DNA from: Symsagittifera roscoffensis
Taxonomy: Eukaryota > Xenacoelomorpha > Acoela > Convolutidae
DNA length: 60,000 nucleotides
Reading direction: 5' to 3'
NCBI RefSeq assembly: GCF_963678635.1
Contig: NC_087064.1
Span: 74,153,465-74,213,464 of the forward strand
Shown here: positions 9,931-22,846 of the stretch, one piece after another
How positions within the stretch are numbered: position 1 is the first letter of the stretch
How the letters are laid out: every line of letters starts with the position of its first letter
The notes under the pieces: model-generated
Database searches by the model: none
The model's input: only the letters and a program-made list of their open reading frames with translations
What the model was told of the DNA's origin: nothing
Program-made: the position numbers and the translations under genes

Positions 9931-10614
9931 TAAAATTAACTGTATTTAGCTGTTCTAACTAAACAGGGTCGTATAGCTCACATGAATCAGTTAGTTTTGC
10001 AGATTAATGCGACTCTGTTTGTTTTAGTTCGGCGCATAATTATTGTGAAATTCAAAAATCACTTATTTGTACATTAATTTATTTTTGAAAGTATTTTTTG
10101 CCGGCTAAGTGTGTACCCCATTTACGATAGAAGTTTTCTACGAAAAAAAAACGAAAAAGATTTGAAAATGCAGCTTGTGTTAAATGAGAAAAATCTAAAA
10201 GAACTTGAGGCAACATTGTACTGCTCAATAGCTCCTTGAGGCTTGTTTGCAAGAACAGTTTGATAGTTTCAACACAAACTTAAAAAAGTAACAAGTAGAA
10301 ATCTGAATTGAATGGTTAAAAATACTGCATCAGTTATATGAAATGATAATGCATAAGAAGTGACGCCAGGATCTTGATATTTTGCTTGTTTCTTTTTACT
10401 TCAACCCATACACGAAACAGTAAGTACCTCAAGGAAGACTCATTGGAATCCAAGTTGGATCATCAGCTTTCCACAGAAATTTTTTAGAAGCTCATATAAG
10501 TGTCAAAAAAATTCCTGCGTTTGATTTTTTAAGCGTTTTCCTGGTTTGATTTTTTAAAGCTCAATTCAAATTCATTTGCTTAAGGGATGCAAATTACACT
10601 ATGCAATTACGAAA

Positions 10615-10990
10615 TCTATCTATCTATACTATATTTAAATGGGAGTGACAGCTATCTCCCTTGTTTAAGCATAATAATTTTGCATGTTTTTGCGAACGAG
10701 TTTTTTCATGCTTAATCTATATCATATATTGCGATGCTTAAAACAATTTTCAATTAGTTTTCCGCAAGGTTATCAATTTTCAGTAGTTCAAAATAAGTAT
10801 ATCTGTCTGTATATCTGCTTTTTTAATTAATTTGATTATGTCTGTCTACCCGTCTCATATACTAGTTAGCTGAAAGTTAAAAAATTAGGAGACGGGTAAG
10901 AGACATAATCAAATTAATTTTAAAAAGCAGGTATACAGACAGACTTATTTGGCCTCGCAAAAAATACTGAAAATTAATAACCTTCAGCTA
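10615..10990 (+). mobile_element. Helitron-like 5' end fragment with a large imperfect palindrome
   Basis: Starts TCTATACTATATTTAAATG, a form typical of Helitron/Helentron-derived elements. It then runs into an inverted repeat: left arm 10763-10855, right arm 10891-10985 (about 93 bp each, loop about 35 bp). The arms carry TCTGTCTGTATATCTGC and its complement. It lies immediately 5' of the fuller element at 10991. Confidence 0.6.
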
Positions 10991-12294
10991 TCTAGTATAT
11001 TTTTAAATGCGGGCTTCACTATCTCGCCATGCTTAGGTTTTTTCCACGTATTATTTTTGCATGTTTAACAAAAGAGTTTCACGTTTAAGCTATATCGTAT
11101 ATCGCTATGGTTAAGGTTTTTTTTCGATTTTCCAGATTGAATTCAGTGTTTATTTCATCAAGTTTGAAATTAGCAACCTAATAGTGGGATGTTGTCAGAG
11201 TTTTCCCAGGTTTTGCGATTCTGACCTCCATATATGAATAAATAAATCCTTTTAGTTTACGAGATAGGCAATTTTCGAGATTTTTCAAAAATTTCTAGAA
11301 AAACTGATTTTAAAAATTTTCTCAAATTTTGAAATTCTCGCCATGTAGTTAGGTGATCTCAGGGTACTCTTAGGGGGTTGCGAATCTTGCTTTCAAATCT
11401 CACTTCTCAAATCCTTTTAGTTTTTGAGATGAGACGTTTTTTAAGATTTTTTCAAAAACTTGGATTTTAAAAAATTCTAAAACGTTGAAGATCTCATTCT
11501 TGTTGATGGATATTGTCAGGGTACTCTTAGGAGTTGCGAATTATGCCTCCAAATATGACTGCTCAAAATCTTGCAGTTTTCCGGATTTGACATTTTTTGT
11601 GACTTTTTCAAAGAATTTCCATGAAAATTAAATTAGTTTTTTCAAAAGTTTGTAGTTGGGGGCAGTCAGAGTTATCTCAGGGGTTGCAAATTTAACCCAT
11701 AATTAAGAATGCCCAAATCTTTTTACTTTAAAAAATAAGACGATTTTGGTGAATTTTTTGGTAATTTTCAGAAAACTCAAATTACAAAATAATTCACTAA
11801 AGTGAAATTCCCAACCCTGTAGTTATGTGTTGTCAGAGTACTTTCAAAGATTGCGCATATTGCCATCAAATGAGACTGCTGAAATCTTGGTAGTTTTCGA
11901 GATGTGAACTTTTTTCTGGTTCTCAAAAAAATACCTTTTTTAGAAATATTAAGGTGAAGTTTCTCAAAGTTTGAATTTCTAAACGTTGTAGTTGGGTACT
12001 GTAAGAGTACTCTCAAAAGTTGCTAGTCTTGCGTCCAAATGCGACTGCTCAATTGCTTTTAGCTTCTCAGATGTGACGTTTCTTAGTTCATTTCAAATTT
12101 TTCGAAGAACGTATATAAAACTTCACAAAATTTTATGGTTCTGCAAAATTTGTATAAAATATTTGAATTAAATTTTGCAAAATTTATAATTACGAACCTT
12201 GAAATTGGATACTGTCAGAGTAAACTCAAAAATGCAGATCTTATTTCCAATATATGCGGTTTTTTATGAGTACCGGAGGTTCGTTATACGCTAG
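10991..12294 (+). mobile_element. Non-autonomous Helitron-like element with satellite core (copy 1)
   Basis: The 5' end is A|TCTAGTATATTTTTAAATGC at 10991. The 3' end is CTAG|T at 12291-12294, about ten bases after a decayed hairpin (ACCGGAGGT). The core (11150-12260) holds about seven degenerate monomers of roughly 160 bp. Each contains a GTAGTT-GG-(T/A)CTGTCAGAGTACTC-type block and GTTTTCGAGATG-GACG. TC start, CTAG end, insertion between A and T, and no terminal inverted repeats are Helitron hallmarks. Tandem monomers inside are known from DINE-1/HINE-type relatives. No Rep/helicase gene is present. The second copy is at 49453-51267. Confidence 0.75.
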
Positions 12295-12997
12295 TTTCAT
12301 TTGAAAAACGAATGCTTGTAAAAAGAAACATGAATGACTGTCGAAAGTGGTGTTTAAATAAAAGTTTGCCATATATAGTGCTATGAAAAAAGACGGATCA
12401 CAAAAAATTCCAAAAGCTTAAAGGTGATTTTTTCTCTTAAGTGTGAAAGTTGAAAAAGGTCAGTAAAATTTTTTTGGTCTCTTTGAGTTTATTTATTCTT
12501 TTCAACTCTCTTTGATATGTTATTCAGTAAAAAGCCTGTGTCACGCTTTAAATTACTGTTTTCAAGTCTTTCATTCTTGTATTTAAAATCTGTTTGCAGT
12601 TTAAGAATAAAATCAAGGATTAAGTACAATCGTTTCTGTTTTAAGTAGTAGTTTCGGAATTGTTTTTTCACGCAACCTGGTGGCCCTCTGATTGTGAATT
12701 AATTTCCCGAGTGCGTAAAAAAAAAAACAGTTCCAAAAATGCTTTAATCAGCGAAAAATTTATTTGTTCATACTTGTTTTTCACCTGCTAAAACAGTTGT
12801 TCTCTCACTATATGTTTTCAAACTACCTCACGCCGCTTGAAAGCACGGTGCAGATTAACTAATTTCAATCATACAACAAATTTCACGCACTGATCTTTTC
12901 ATGAATTGCGTATGAACGCGCGCAAGTTGGCTAATACTGTTTATTCACAGTAGCGAACTTTAGAGAGCGTTAGTGTTATACTACGTTTACTATTTTT

Positions 12998-13560
12998 TCT
13001 AACCTAAGTTGCAAATATTGGTGCCACTTATGGGGCACCTGCAGGGCTTTTTGATAGCATGTGCTTTGACATTCGAATAGCAATAAGTTATTTCAGTTGA
13101 TTCATTTGAAGTTCATCAAGTGAACTGAAAAAGTTACTTTTTTGAAAAAAAAACAACCACTAAAAATTCGATTACAGAAATTTTCTAACTTAATTTGTCT
13201 CGCATTTTTTGAATTTTTTCAGAATTGATGCATAATGTGGCTTTATGCTTTCCAATTTATTACATGCAAAAATAGTGGTTGCCTTCGGTTTACTGTGTTC
13301 CAAATACTACTTGCAAAATTGTGTCTAACTGTATTTGGTGCCACTTTTGCTGCATTGATTGGCAATTTGTTAGCATACGTTAGCTTATGACTAGTGTTTG
13401 CCGGTTGTCAAATGTTTTTGGCCGAGAAAACAGGGCGTGAAAAGAAGCCCATATGTAGCAAAAGTATACTAATTCGAGGCTTATTTCTATCTTTTTTTTT
13501 CACTTGATAGAGCTGCTTTTTGCGTCTTGCTAGTGTTTGCGAAGCGCAGCTTCGCTTATG
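12998..13560 (+). mobile_element. Hairpin-tailed SINE-like element, tRNA core lost
   Basis: The head is CTAACCTAAGTTGCAAATAT followed by TGGTGCCACTTATGGGGCACC. The tail hairpin is GCGAAGCGCAGCTTCGC at 13539-13555. The stretch between GTTTGCCGGTTGTC and AATTCGAGGCTTATTTCTAT is where subfamily 1 carries its tRNA-like core. Here it is short and lacks recognisable A and B boxes, consistent with an internal deletion or decay. A family B copy follows at 13570-13960. Confidence 0.65.
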
Positions 13561-13569
13561 TTGGTAATT

Positions 13570-13960
13570 TTGTCAATGAACGTGAGTGATGACATTCATA
13601 TAGGTCATTATTTTTTCAAGAAAAAATCGTTCACATCGGAATCGATCTTCTGCGTTTTGACTTTTTGTTCCTTTTATTTCAATTTCATTTGACTACGATA
13701 GCAGATTTTGATTCGATAGTTTCGATAGCTGATTTTTATTTTGAGATTGCACAGCGGATTATGATATCCACTTTTTGACCCAGTTTCCGCAAATTGCGTT
13801 TAATTCATTTAAAATTTCCAAAAAAAATAGTTAATGAAATTCCGAGAACTTAAACGCCATCTGTAAACATCTCTACATTTCGAAAATTGAAAGTTTTTCA
13901 CAAAACAAGTCTATTTTTATGATTTTGGTGAATTCTTCTTTCCCACTGTCTGTTTGCTTT
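13570..13960 (+). repeat. Dispersed repeat family B copy
   Basis: Aligns by eye with 2040-2520 (GAACGTGAGTG, CATATAGGTCATTAT, TTTCATTTGACTACGATAG). It again follows a hairpin tail directly. Confidence 0.55.
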
Positions 13961-13974
13961 TTTAAATATCATAT

Positions 13975-14195
13975 AATATTTAAAAAAAATCTTCTTTCCC
14001 CCCTTTCAAATTCAATCTTCAAAAGTCTATTTAACGTTGTCATAGTGCAATGAAATTTAGCGTGGTGAACATATCGACAATTCTGATCAGATTTTTTCTT
14101 CATACTTTACAGCGTAGCATCACGCATTTAGCCGTAATAACACGTAAAACAAACATAAAACTCGGTATTTTGAAAGGGGGAACTGGAAAAGAGCC
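13975..14195 (+). mobile_element. hAT-like MITE of the GGCTCTTTTCC family
   Basis: The right terminal inverted repeat is GAAAGGGGGAACTGGAAAAG then AGCC, ending at 14195. The left end (TTTCCCCCCTTTCAAATTC) is decayed. The body matches 40251-40920 once the nested insertion there is removed. No target-site duplication can be read on the degraded left side. Confidence 0.6.
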
Positions 14196-14269
14196 CTGAC
14201 TTTTTTTGTTTGTTTTTTTTTCAGGTAAAAATTTTAAAATTTGTTCCGTTCATTTTTGATTTTTCGCTG

Positions 14270-14630
14270 CTTGACTTAAGATTTCCTTTTAAATTCAGTG
14301 CATTTCCATAGTTAAAAGGAAAACAAATTCCACTATCGAACAGCAAAAGTGTAAAGATCACGAAAAATTCTGATCGACTTCCAAATTCGAAAATGGAAAT
14401 TTATCCTCAGATGTCCCAGAGAAATGAAAATTTTCTCAAATAGGGGTAATTTTAACAAAAAAGTGTCCATCATAAATTGTTCTTTAAATTCCAAGAGCCT
14501 TAAGACCATCTGTTTTTTTCTTCGAAATTCAAAAATTGAAGGCTCTTGAAAAACAAGTCAGTTTCTTTTTCAGTTTCCTTGCGTTCGTTACTCTTTTCCA
14601 ACTGTTAGTTGGCTATGCCCGGTTTATACA
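14270..14630 (+). repeat. Dispersed repeat family B copy
   Basis: Parallels 6180-6560 over most of its length: CCACTATCGAACAGCAAAAG, AAAATGGAAATTTATCCTCA, CCAACTGTTAGTTGGCTATG. Confidence 0.6.
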
Positions 14631-14749
14631 ACTTGAAACATCACTTCTGTACTGTGACGTTCATGTTAAAAAAGCACTTAAAATTAATTTTAATTTTTAT
14701 TTAAATTTCATTTTATTACACTTTCCAAGCTACTGTATTAATACGACCT

Positions 14750-15262
14750 TATTAAGTCGCAAATATTGGTGCCGAATTTTCATGGTGCGGCACCTCAATA
14801 ATGGTGGGGCACCGTTACAGCGTTTTGATAGCATGTGTTTTGACGTTAGAAGAGTAGTAAATCAACACAGTTGTAAATTAACACAGTTGTAACACATTCG
14901 ATTAGTAGTAAATTATAACAAATTAACAAATGAACCGAAAAAAAGCTATTTGTTTCAAACATAATCATAAAAAAACTCGATTTCAGAAATTTCTATCTCA
15001 AAATATCTCGCAATTTTTTGAAATGCATAATTTGTACATAAGTGTCTTTATGCGTTTGCAAATTTTTAGCTGCTTTTTTCGTGACTAGTGTTTGTCGGTT
15101 GTTTAGCTTGAGTTGCTGAGGGGATGATGCGTGAGACTCAAAATCTCTTGATTGCAGTAGGTCGCTGATTCGAATCCTACACGTAGCCGAGTTTTTGCAA
15201 ATTCGAGGCTTACTTCTATTTTGATTGTGTTCTTGCAAGTGTTTGCAAAATGCAGCTTCGCC
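14750..15262 (+). mobile_element. Hairpin-tailed SINE-like element, subfamily 1
   Basis: The head is TTAAGTCGCAAATATTGGTG. The tRNA-like core has the same anticodon-arm-like GAGACTCAAAATCTC as the 5.4-kb copy and a better B box, GATTCGAATCC (15168-15178). The tail GTTTGCAAAATGCAGCTTCG then C (about 15240-15262) is a decayed form of the hairpin. Order and spacing match 5397-6032. Confidence 0.7.
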
Positions 15263-15269
15263 TCTCTGT

Positions 15270-17280
15270 TTAAATGTGAAATTATGAGCCCACTCAATTT
15301 AAATCTTAATTTAAATTGAGCAATTTAAATTGAAAATGTTTTAAATTGCGCCGGCGGTAATCGATCTGACGCCAAAGTACAGAGTTTACTCATGATAATT
15401 AATTCCACATTTCATAGTTCCGCGGAAAAAGCAAACAATTCAAATTTTCACGACAAATTTGATGATTTTTGTAGCAAATAGATACGCCCAGGAAAACTGC
15501 CTTGTAATTTTTTCCCCAAACTTTCGACAAGTCTTCAAAATTGGCAGAAAAACTGCTTAAAAACAAACTGAAGAAAAGTTTTAATTTCAAAAGAAAAAAA
15601 GTAAATAGTTTTGGAAAAATTCAATTTGAAGCCAACTGTTTTTCTAACTTTTTTAAACAATATTAATTTAATTTTCAGTTTTTGTTTTCTGTGTAAAAAA
15701 ATCATTGCTTCTATGTAATAAACGGTTTGCTAAGGGCTCCTAGGCATTTCAGTCGTGACTGAAGATTTGAAATTTTTTAAGCTCATTTGCTATTTTCTGA
15801 CCTGTTTCCGCAATGAGCGGAAATATAAAGCGTGAATGTCATGGTTTGTTTTTTTGTTGTTGTACCAGCTCTAAGCCACTTTAAAGTGTCAACATACGGA
15901 ATGAAGACAGTGATATAGGTCTGCTGAGTTTTATGTGGCGTCTCAATTTACTCGTTTTCAACAGAAATCTCAACCTTTTGTCGCCATAATTTTGCTTAAA
16001 TGCAATGCATTCACTGATGTCTGGTATTAATTATAAAGACATGATGAACAAAATACAATCGAAAACGCAGTGGCTAGGGTGCTGAGATTCGCCAGGTAGT
16101 TCTTTTGTCAGAGTCCCTAGCAAGCAGATATTTCTGCATATCGCATGATTTGATTACGTATTTTTATGTCGTTTTTTTGTCGAGGTGAAATGTTTGAGAC
16201 TAATTTTTTGTTTAAATTTTTAATAAAATATGAAAATTAAATGAGCGATGTGACGTCATTTGTTTGGGCGTGTTTTTTTTCATTTTTGGAAAAAGTTTAG
16301 CTTTTGTCTTGAAAATTTTTCATGATCTTTTTCATTGCGGTTTCATTGTTGTTAACTTAAAATTACTTCAAATTGATTTGCCAAACAGAAAGAAAATTGC
16401 GCTCTATAACAACGAAAATGCAAATGGCGGTAAAAACGAAAATTACTTTGTTTGAAACGTGCAATTATTGTTTTAGATTCCAAGAGATTCAAATAGTTTC
16501 CAATGCTCTTCTTTGCTCTTGATAATTGATGAGGTTTAAGGGGTGTATTTATGAAAGGCGTATTTTTTGTGTCTTTTTGTTTTTTTTTGTAGCAAAACGG
16601 GATGGCGTGTTTTTCAATTAAGCTTCCTTTCTTAGAACTTTTAGTCACAGTTTCTGGTCTGTAGACAACTGACAGAGCTAAAGCTGGAAGTACATGTGTG
16701 ATTAGTTTCCAAAGTAGTAGTTCTGTGTAGCGTAATTTTCAAAGTTTCAAATATTTGAATTTTTCGTTTTCATAGCGAGCTCTTTTTCAGTATTAGATAG
16801 TAGGAGCTTATAAAGCGTAAATCCCTACAAGCTGTCCTTCTGATTGAACCATCAACTGATTAGAATTCGCAGATGACTTTTGAAAAACTTAAACAAAGTC
16901 CACAAACTAAGAACAATGTCAAAAACTGGACGGTTCCCAAGTCAATAGCGTTCCGGTTTTCTTACCAAAAAAAACGGACTATTCGCTTATACAAGGAATA
17001 TCCTTGCTATCTATTTGTTCGGTTGAACCTTTCATCTCAGATATAGTACCATCGTTTTTGAGTAAGTCCAAGAAATGGTCGCAAGAAAATCCCTGGTCCA
17101 TAGCCATTTACTCGTCAAAATTTAAGTAGGAAGATCACCAATATCGGTTTTCTAATTGAAAACTATTCGAAAAGTTTTTAAGCTAAAACGTTTTCTCTAA
17201 AATCTAGTGAAGCTTTTGATGCAGAAAAGATTCTTACAACTTTTCAGATCCTTAAAACGGCAGAATAAGATCCGAAATAA
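15270..17280. other. Intergenic AT-rich stretch without recognised features
   Basis: No exon, RNA gene or clear repeat is seen. One perfect CRE-like octamer TGACGTCA occurs at 16251-16258. In 60 kb this is about what chance gives. Confidence 0.4.
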
Positions 17281-18240
17281 GTGAAATATAGCCAACTGAC
17301 AATTGCAAAAAAAGTCAATGAACGCATAAAAACTTCAATTTTCGGACTTCAAAGAAGAAAAAAATTTTAAGGCTGTTTGGTTTTCAAGAACATGTTATGA
17401 TTGGCAAAATAATAAAAACTGATTAAATTAACGCAATGTTGAGTAACACGAGTAAAAGGTAAAATTTTTATTCGGCAGGGAAACATGCAAACAAAAATTC
17501 ACTATCGAGAATAGAATTTAGTCACGTAATTCGCGATCTTTACTATTTTGCTATTCGATAGTGGGATTTCCCCTCATTTCAGCAAAGAAATAACTAAACT
17601 GGAAAAAAACTGGGAAATTCAAATCGCGAAAAATCAAGTTTGAGCGTGAATAAATTTTAAAATGTTTTCCTGAAAAAGTTTTTTTCTAAAAACAAAACTG
17701 TTAAAAAAATAGAAAAAACTGACAAGATATAAGAGGGTTCACTACGTTCCTGAATATTGGAAAGTTTCCTTATGAATTTACGGCAAAAATTATTTCAACC
17801 TGTTGTGTCGACTAAAAAGGGAAAAAATCGGAAAAAGTCAGACAACAAAAATTGGATTTTTCCGAAGGCCATTATGTTAGGTCCTAGAACTTTGGCCAAA
17901 GCTGTTTATGTACGGAAGACTGGTTCTTTCGATTGAAATCCTAATTTTAGAAATACCGAATAGTTTTTGTACGGAAGACTAGGTTACGTAAGCCGAAACC
18001 GTTTATGTACGGAAGACTAGGTTCTTTCAATTAAAATCCTAATTTTAGAAATACCGAATAGTTTTTGAAAAAAAAAATGTTTTCCAAAAAGCATCAAAAT
18101 TTCAACAAACTGCTTTTTTAAAGCCATGTTGTTTCTTTTACAAAAGTCAGGGATGTGCGAGATTTTTTTTGAGAACTGATTTTTTATTAAACTTTTAATC
18201 TCAGATTTGAGCATGTAAATTTTGAAAAAAATTCGAGCTT
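17280..18240. repeat. Diverged repeats: family B (minus strand) and 'CTCAGAT' degenerate tandem repeat
   Basis: 17280-17640 resembles family B in reverse (TATAGCCAACTGACAATTGC, AATTTTCGGACTTC). Around 17020-17160 and 17740-18240 there are phrases such as GGTTGAACC-TTCATCTCAGAT and AAAGTTTTTAAGC. They are shared with the degenerate array at 58840-59960. A direct repeat of about 105 bp (TTTATGTACGGAAGACT, CCTAATTTTAGAAATACCG) spans 17900-18070. Confidence 0.45.
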
Positions 18241-21200
18241 AAAAAAGTAAGGAAACTACCTTCCCCCGCTCATTGAAATTTACAAGACCACACAAGGTGG
18301 GATAAGACTAAAACAAAGGTCTCAAGAACTCAGGAAAAAATTAAGTTTCAAAGTTTTTCATAAAAATTGTTTTTTATCAAACAGGAATCAATCTTGGATG
18401 AGATTATACTATCGTTTAAGCTTTCTTATTTGTAAAAATACTGCAGGCCACAATTTTCATTTCCGTACGCGCTTTTTGTTTCACAGTATTATTTTTTTGA
18501 CTGGAAATCAAAAAAATCCTGGGAAGCTAGTCTTAAAACTCCCCAAAATAAGATGCCTGTTTTAAAACATGCCCAGGTAAGTACCTCTCAGTCAGTTACA
18601 AGTATGTAAGCATTCCACTAGGAGAATTAGAATTCCACTGGTAGCTGAGAAGGTACATGGAAAAGCCAAGCCAAGAAAACCTTTCAATAAAAAACTTCAA
18701 ATCCTTAAAAAAAAATTAAAAATTTGGTTATAATATTTTTTTTCTTTCTAATTTCTCTTTTAGAAATTAAAAACAAATAGAAAACAAGCAGTTAAATTTA
18801 ACATCCGCTTGTAGTCTGCCTCGGGCGCGCACTTAAGAGACTTTGAAAGCTAACATATTAAAAGAACTTTTTAAGGCTTTGTCTAAAATTTTATTTTTTT
18901 TTGCTTTCAATTTTGTCTTTTCAAGTTCATGTCCCTTTATCAGTTACATTTTAATGCAAAAAACTGAATTCCTGAACCCATGCGTATTTTTGTTACATTT
19001 TTTCAATCACATTTCAACTGAGGATTTTTGACCTTGATTTAATAACTTTTTAGCTTATTTTGGAATTCAACCAGCTGAAATGATTTCAAATTAAATTGGA
19101 AATTTTTGTTAAATTTTTTTGTTCAAATTTTTGAGGGATTTGGCCGTTGTCAGATTTCAAATATCAAATTTGTAAATTTTGGCAGTTTTTTTTCTAAAGT
19201 TTTTCAATTTGTCTCGTCCGTATCATTTAAAATCAATACAAAAACTCGTCCTCTGCGTTTTGTTTGAATCATTTTTGAAATTAAATTAGATTTCTCCCTT
19301 TTTTTGTCCTTTTTGGGTTAAATGTTCTTAAGAAAAATTCTTAGGAAAAAAATAAGCTTTTAAAAAAATAGCTTAAAATTTAATTTTTCTGCATTTTGCT
19401 TGTTTTTTTTCGTAATCAAAACTGAAAATTTGAAACTGAACTCTGCGTTTTGTTTGAATCATTTTTGAAATTAAATTAGATTTCTCCGTTTTTTTGTCCT
19501 TTTTGGGTTAAATGTTCTTAAGAAAAATTCTTAGGAAAAAAATAAGCTTTTAAAAAAATAGCTTAAAATTTAAGTTTTCTGCATTTTGCTTGTTTTTTTT
19601 CGTAATCAAAACTGAAAATTTGAAACTGAACTCTAGTTTTCATAAAAGAACTCGGCTTTCGTTTTCGACTTTGTTCTTTTTGAAAGAATCGATTTTCCAT
19701 TCAAAAGTTTCTTTTTCGTATTGCAATGTTTTTTTTTTTGATTTCGTTTTTTGGTATTTTTTCAAAAGCTGAAATTTTCAAAGTTTGCAAGTTATCAAAT
19801 CGTCACATACACTTTTTGGTTCAGTGATAACTTGATTTACATAATCAGTGAATCAGCTGTTGAGAGAACCTTTTCTTCAAATCTGTTATATGTCAACCTA
19901 CAGCATTTCTGCATTTTAAGACCACGTTATAATTGGCATTTGTTTTTCATTTTGTTTGCGAACTCTAATCTTGCTTAGTGTCTTTTTTCTCTATTTTTCC
20001 CATCTTTCTTTTTGATGTTTTTGTCGTGAAATATATTATGAGCGGAAAATGTTGTCTATCGTTTTTGAGAAAGGAGGTGAAATTACGTTGAGTTGAGGAA
20101 AAAACTTCTCATCAAAAAAAACTGCAAGTTTCGTTAAAATTTCAAACTTTTTATGAGTACTGATGTTTTTTTTGGCTCAACGGATGTCTGCTCAAGTCTT
20201 GTCAGCTTTTTTAACGCTTCTGATTCGTTGCTATTTTACCGCAGACAATTGACATACGTCACATTTCTTTTCCAATGTAGACAATGTTTAAGAAAAAATC
20301 AAGACATAATATTGAAAATTTGGTAAATATTTCTCTTTTGGAGTTTTTATATATCGACTGATTTGTTATGTTACATTTTTTTCATCAAAATGATTTTTGG
20401 TTTGCTTTTTGTTTCGTTTTTTTGTTAAGGTTTTTTCTTTGTCTTAATATGTCTTGGCTCCATATTATGTAAAAAAAACCTCGCTGTTTAAATATATCTT
20501 TGTATGTGGTCTAAGAAATCAGAAAACAGTGAAATTTGGGTTATTTCGACATTCTGTGCAATTGACCAATAGTTAATTCGACCGTTTTTTGAGGATTTAT
20601 TGCATTGCAGGAAAGTGAACGTTTGAAAGACTAAACTTGCTGCTTGCGTTATTTTCAGTTCCGATCATTGAGATTGGAGAGGAACTTTGTATTCGGGTAG
20701 GATTTAGTGATTTAGTGTTTTTCTTACATCAGTAGTTACTCAGTTAGTCTACTAATTCTCTTAAGAGTTTTCTAAACCCACCCATGTCTGCACTGCTACT
20801 ATATTTGTGATATACATAAACTAAATTGGCGTCATGGTATTATTAATTGTGATACCGTAATAACAAATTCGTTGATTAGCTTTTTTTTTTTAATTCTTCG
20901 CATAATTGTATTCAAATTGTGGCACAAAACTCTTTAGTTGACGAAGCTTTGAGCTCGAATACGAGGCGTACATTAAACCTGTCTTGGACGTTTATTGTAG
21001 AAAACATTGTTTGGTTTTAATTTCGATGAGTGTTAGCTCTCAAATACTCTTCAACGTTTTATGCATATTGACTGTGGCCGGCTTGAATTAAAAAAAGTTT
21101 TTCATACAGTTGAGAAAGTTATTGAAAAATGTTAAAGTCTGCATGCTTTAATTAATATCGTTGACTACATAATTTGAACGACGCATCGGATAAGGTAAGT

Positions 21201-21261
21201 TTTAGTAAATTTATATTCCAAAAGTGCTATTCATCTTTTGAGATAGAAACTGCTAACAAAA
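18241..21261. other. Intergenic AT-rich stretch with one short tandem duplication
   Basis: Nothing gene-like is recognisable. The only clear structure is the 190-bp tandem duplication at 19251-19630, listed separately. Several 60-75 codon open frames are T-rich and uninformative. Confidence 0.45.
19251..19630. repeat. 190-bp tandem duplication
   Basis: 19251-19440 and 19441-19630 are near-identical. Both start CTCTGCGTTTTGTTTGAATC and end AAAACTGAAAATTTGAAACT then GAA. Only isolated substitutions differ, so the event is recent. Confidence 0.9.
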
Positions 21262-22317
21262 ACAATTCATTTTTCTAGTCACACAGTTAGAAGGAATTTT
21301 GTGACAAAAATTGCAATTTTTGAGTGAGACAGCTGTTTGTGATGCCATTTTATTATATCGATACCGACAAGGAGCTAAAATTTAATTGCGTTATAAAAAA
21401 ATTATTTTTTTGAGAAAAAAATAATCAAGTTACACGGATTCCCCAACACCCAGGGTTTTGCAGTGATTTGAGCTATCTCGATGACTCTCTATTTTGAGTT
21501 AATTTCTTTAAAATTCAAAACTGTTTTTAATAATTTCTGATAATCATGCATTTTCAACTGAATTTCTGCGCTAGTTTGATATCATCAGAGTTTGCCGGGC
21601 CTGAATTTGAGGCCCGGGTCGGGCCCGGTTGGGAAACAAAAATTTGAAGCCCGGACCCGGTCGCATTTTTAATGAAAACACGAATTTCCTAACAAAAAGT
21701 AAATTGAAACTCAAATGTGAATTTTCAAAAAAAAATTAATAAGCCCATTGGCCGCAGCCGATCCTAGCAGTTCGATTTGGCTGACTTTTGCCGCAGAAAG
21801 AGGGGCACGACTGACTGTCCAGACTTGCCCAGCCCTCCTGAAGTAACGCTCCCACGTCACGCTCCCGATATCATCTTATCCACATTCGCGTTCAAAAAGT
21901 TCTTGGAAAATCATTTATCTGTCGCAATTGAAGCCGGTTTTCAAACTTCACCCTCTACAATTTTTTTTCTATGAAACTCGGACCGACTATTGTAAAAAAA
22001 AATTTCTGGAAAACTCCTATACTTTTTGAGCTATAGTTAAAATTTTTGCGCGATTAGGCGGATCAACTATAAAAACGAGTAGAAAAACGAAATTTTTTGA
22101 GTGTCGCCTAAAAATTTTAAAAACATTTTTGCTTCAAAAAATAAAGAAAAACAGTCATCGCGTTCCCAGCTTCTCAAGTTATGGAAAAGTATATTGTGAT
22201 AAATATAATGTCTGCTGATGCTGTTAGCACACAGAAAGCGATAAATGTTTTTCTGTCATTTCCAAATGGTAATTATAATACTGTTTTTGCTGCGATTGAA
22301 AAATTCATTTCATATCT

Positions 22318-22846
22318 TAAACAAGACTGCTCGTATCAGAGCAAAGCCCTGAACGTTCCGACTGCCTTTTAAGGTTTATGTAGCAGTAATGACATTAAAA
22401 AATTTAATGAAATAAAACAAAATGAAAAAAAAAATTCAAAAATTTGAAAATTTTTTATGAAAATCATCCCGCACTCAATATAAAGTACAAAAGGATAGAT
22501 TTCGCTCCTTGTAACGAAGCAATTATGGCAAATAAGCTTCTTTCATCCAATTTGCAACAATTTATAAGACGGATTAACTCTCCGCTTACGCGTTAATGGC
22601 GCGAAATATATCGCACGTTAACTATCTTAATTAGCCAAAATGGCAATCTTTAAACCCCCGTAGCTTTACGAAAAATTATAACAGGTGAAATATCTTTTCA
22701 AATTTGAGCTCAGGACAACAATACCTTTAAAATGATATAAGAAAAACTTCGTCAAAAATGGCTAGATAAAAAATCGAAATTTGTCTGAAGAAAAAAAACC
22801 ACCCCGAGCACAATTACTTTCGTTTCGAAAGTCGGAACAATTACGA
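22318..22846 (+). repeat. Long inverted repeat, left arm (unit 1)
   Basis: The arm starts AAACAAGACTGCTCGTATCA and passes CGTTAATGGCGCGAAATATA and CCCCCGTAGC. It ends near CTTTCGTTTCGAAAGTCGGA then ACAA. The reverse complement is at 25159-25688. By eye the arms agree at most positions with small indels. A 2.3-kb spacer separates them. Confidence 0.88.

Noticed and set aside
16251-16258. Perfect cAMP response element TGACGTCA
   Set aside because: One octamer in 60 kb is expected about once by chance, and no promoter or gene start lies nearby.
21777-22372. Short open frames conserved in both 7.2-kb units (21777-21974, 22181-22372)
   Set aside because: They are identical or nearly so only because the duplication is recent. 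Adjacent non-coding DNA is equally conserved, and the products match nothing I recognise.
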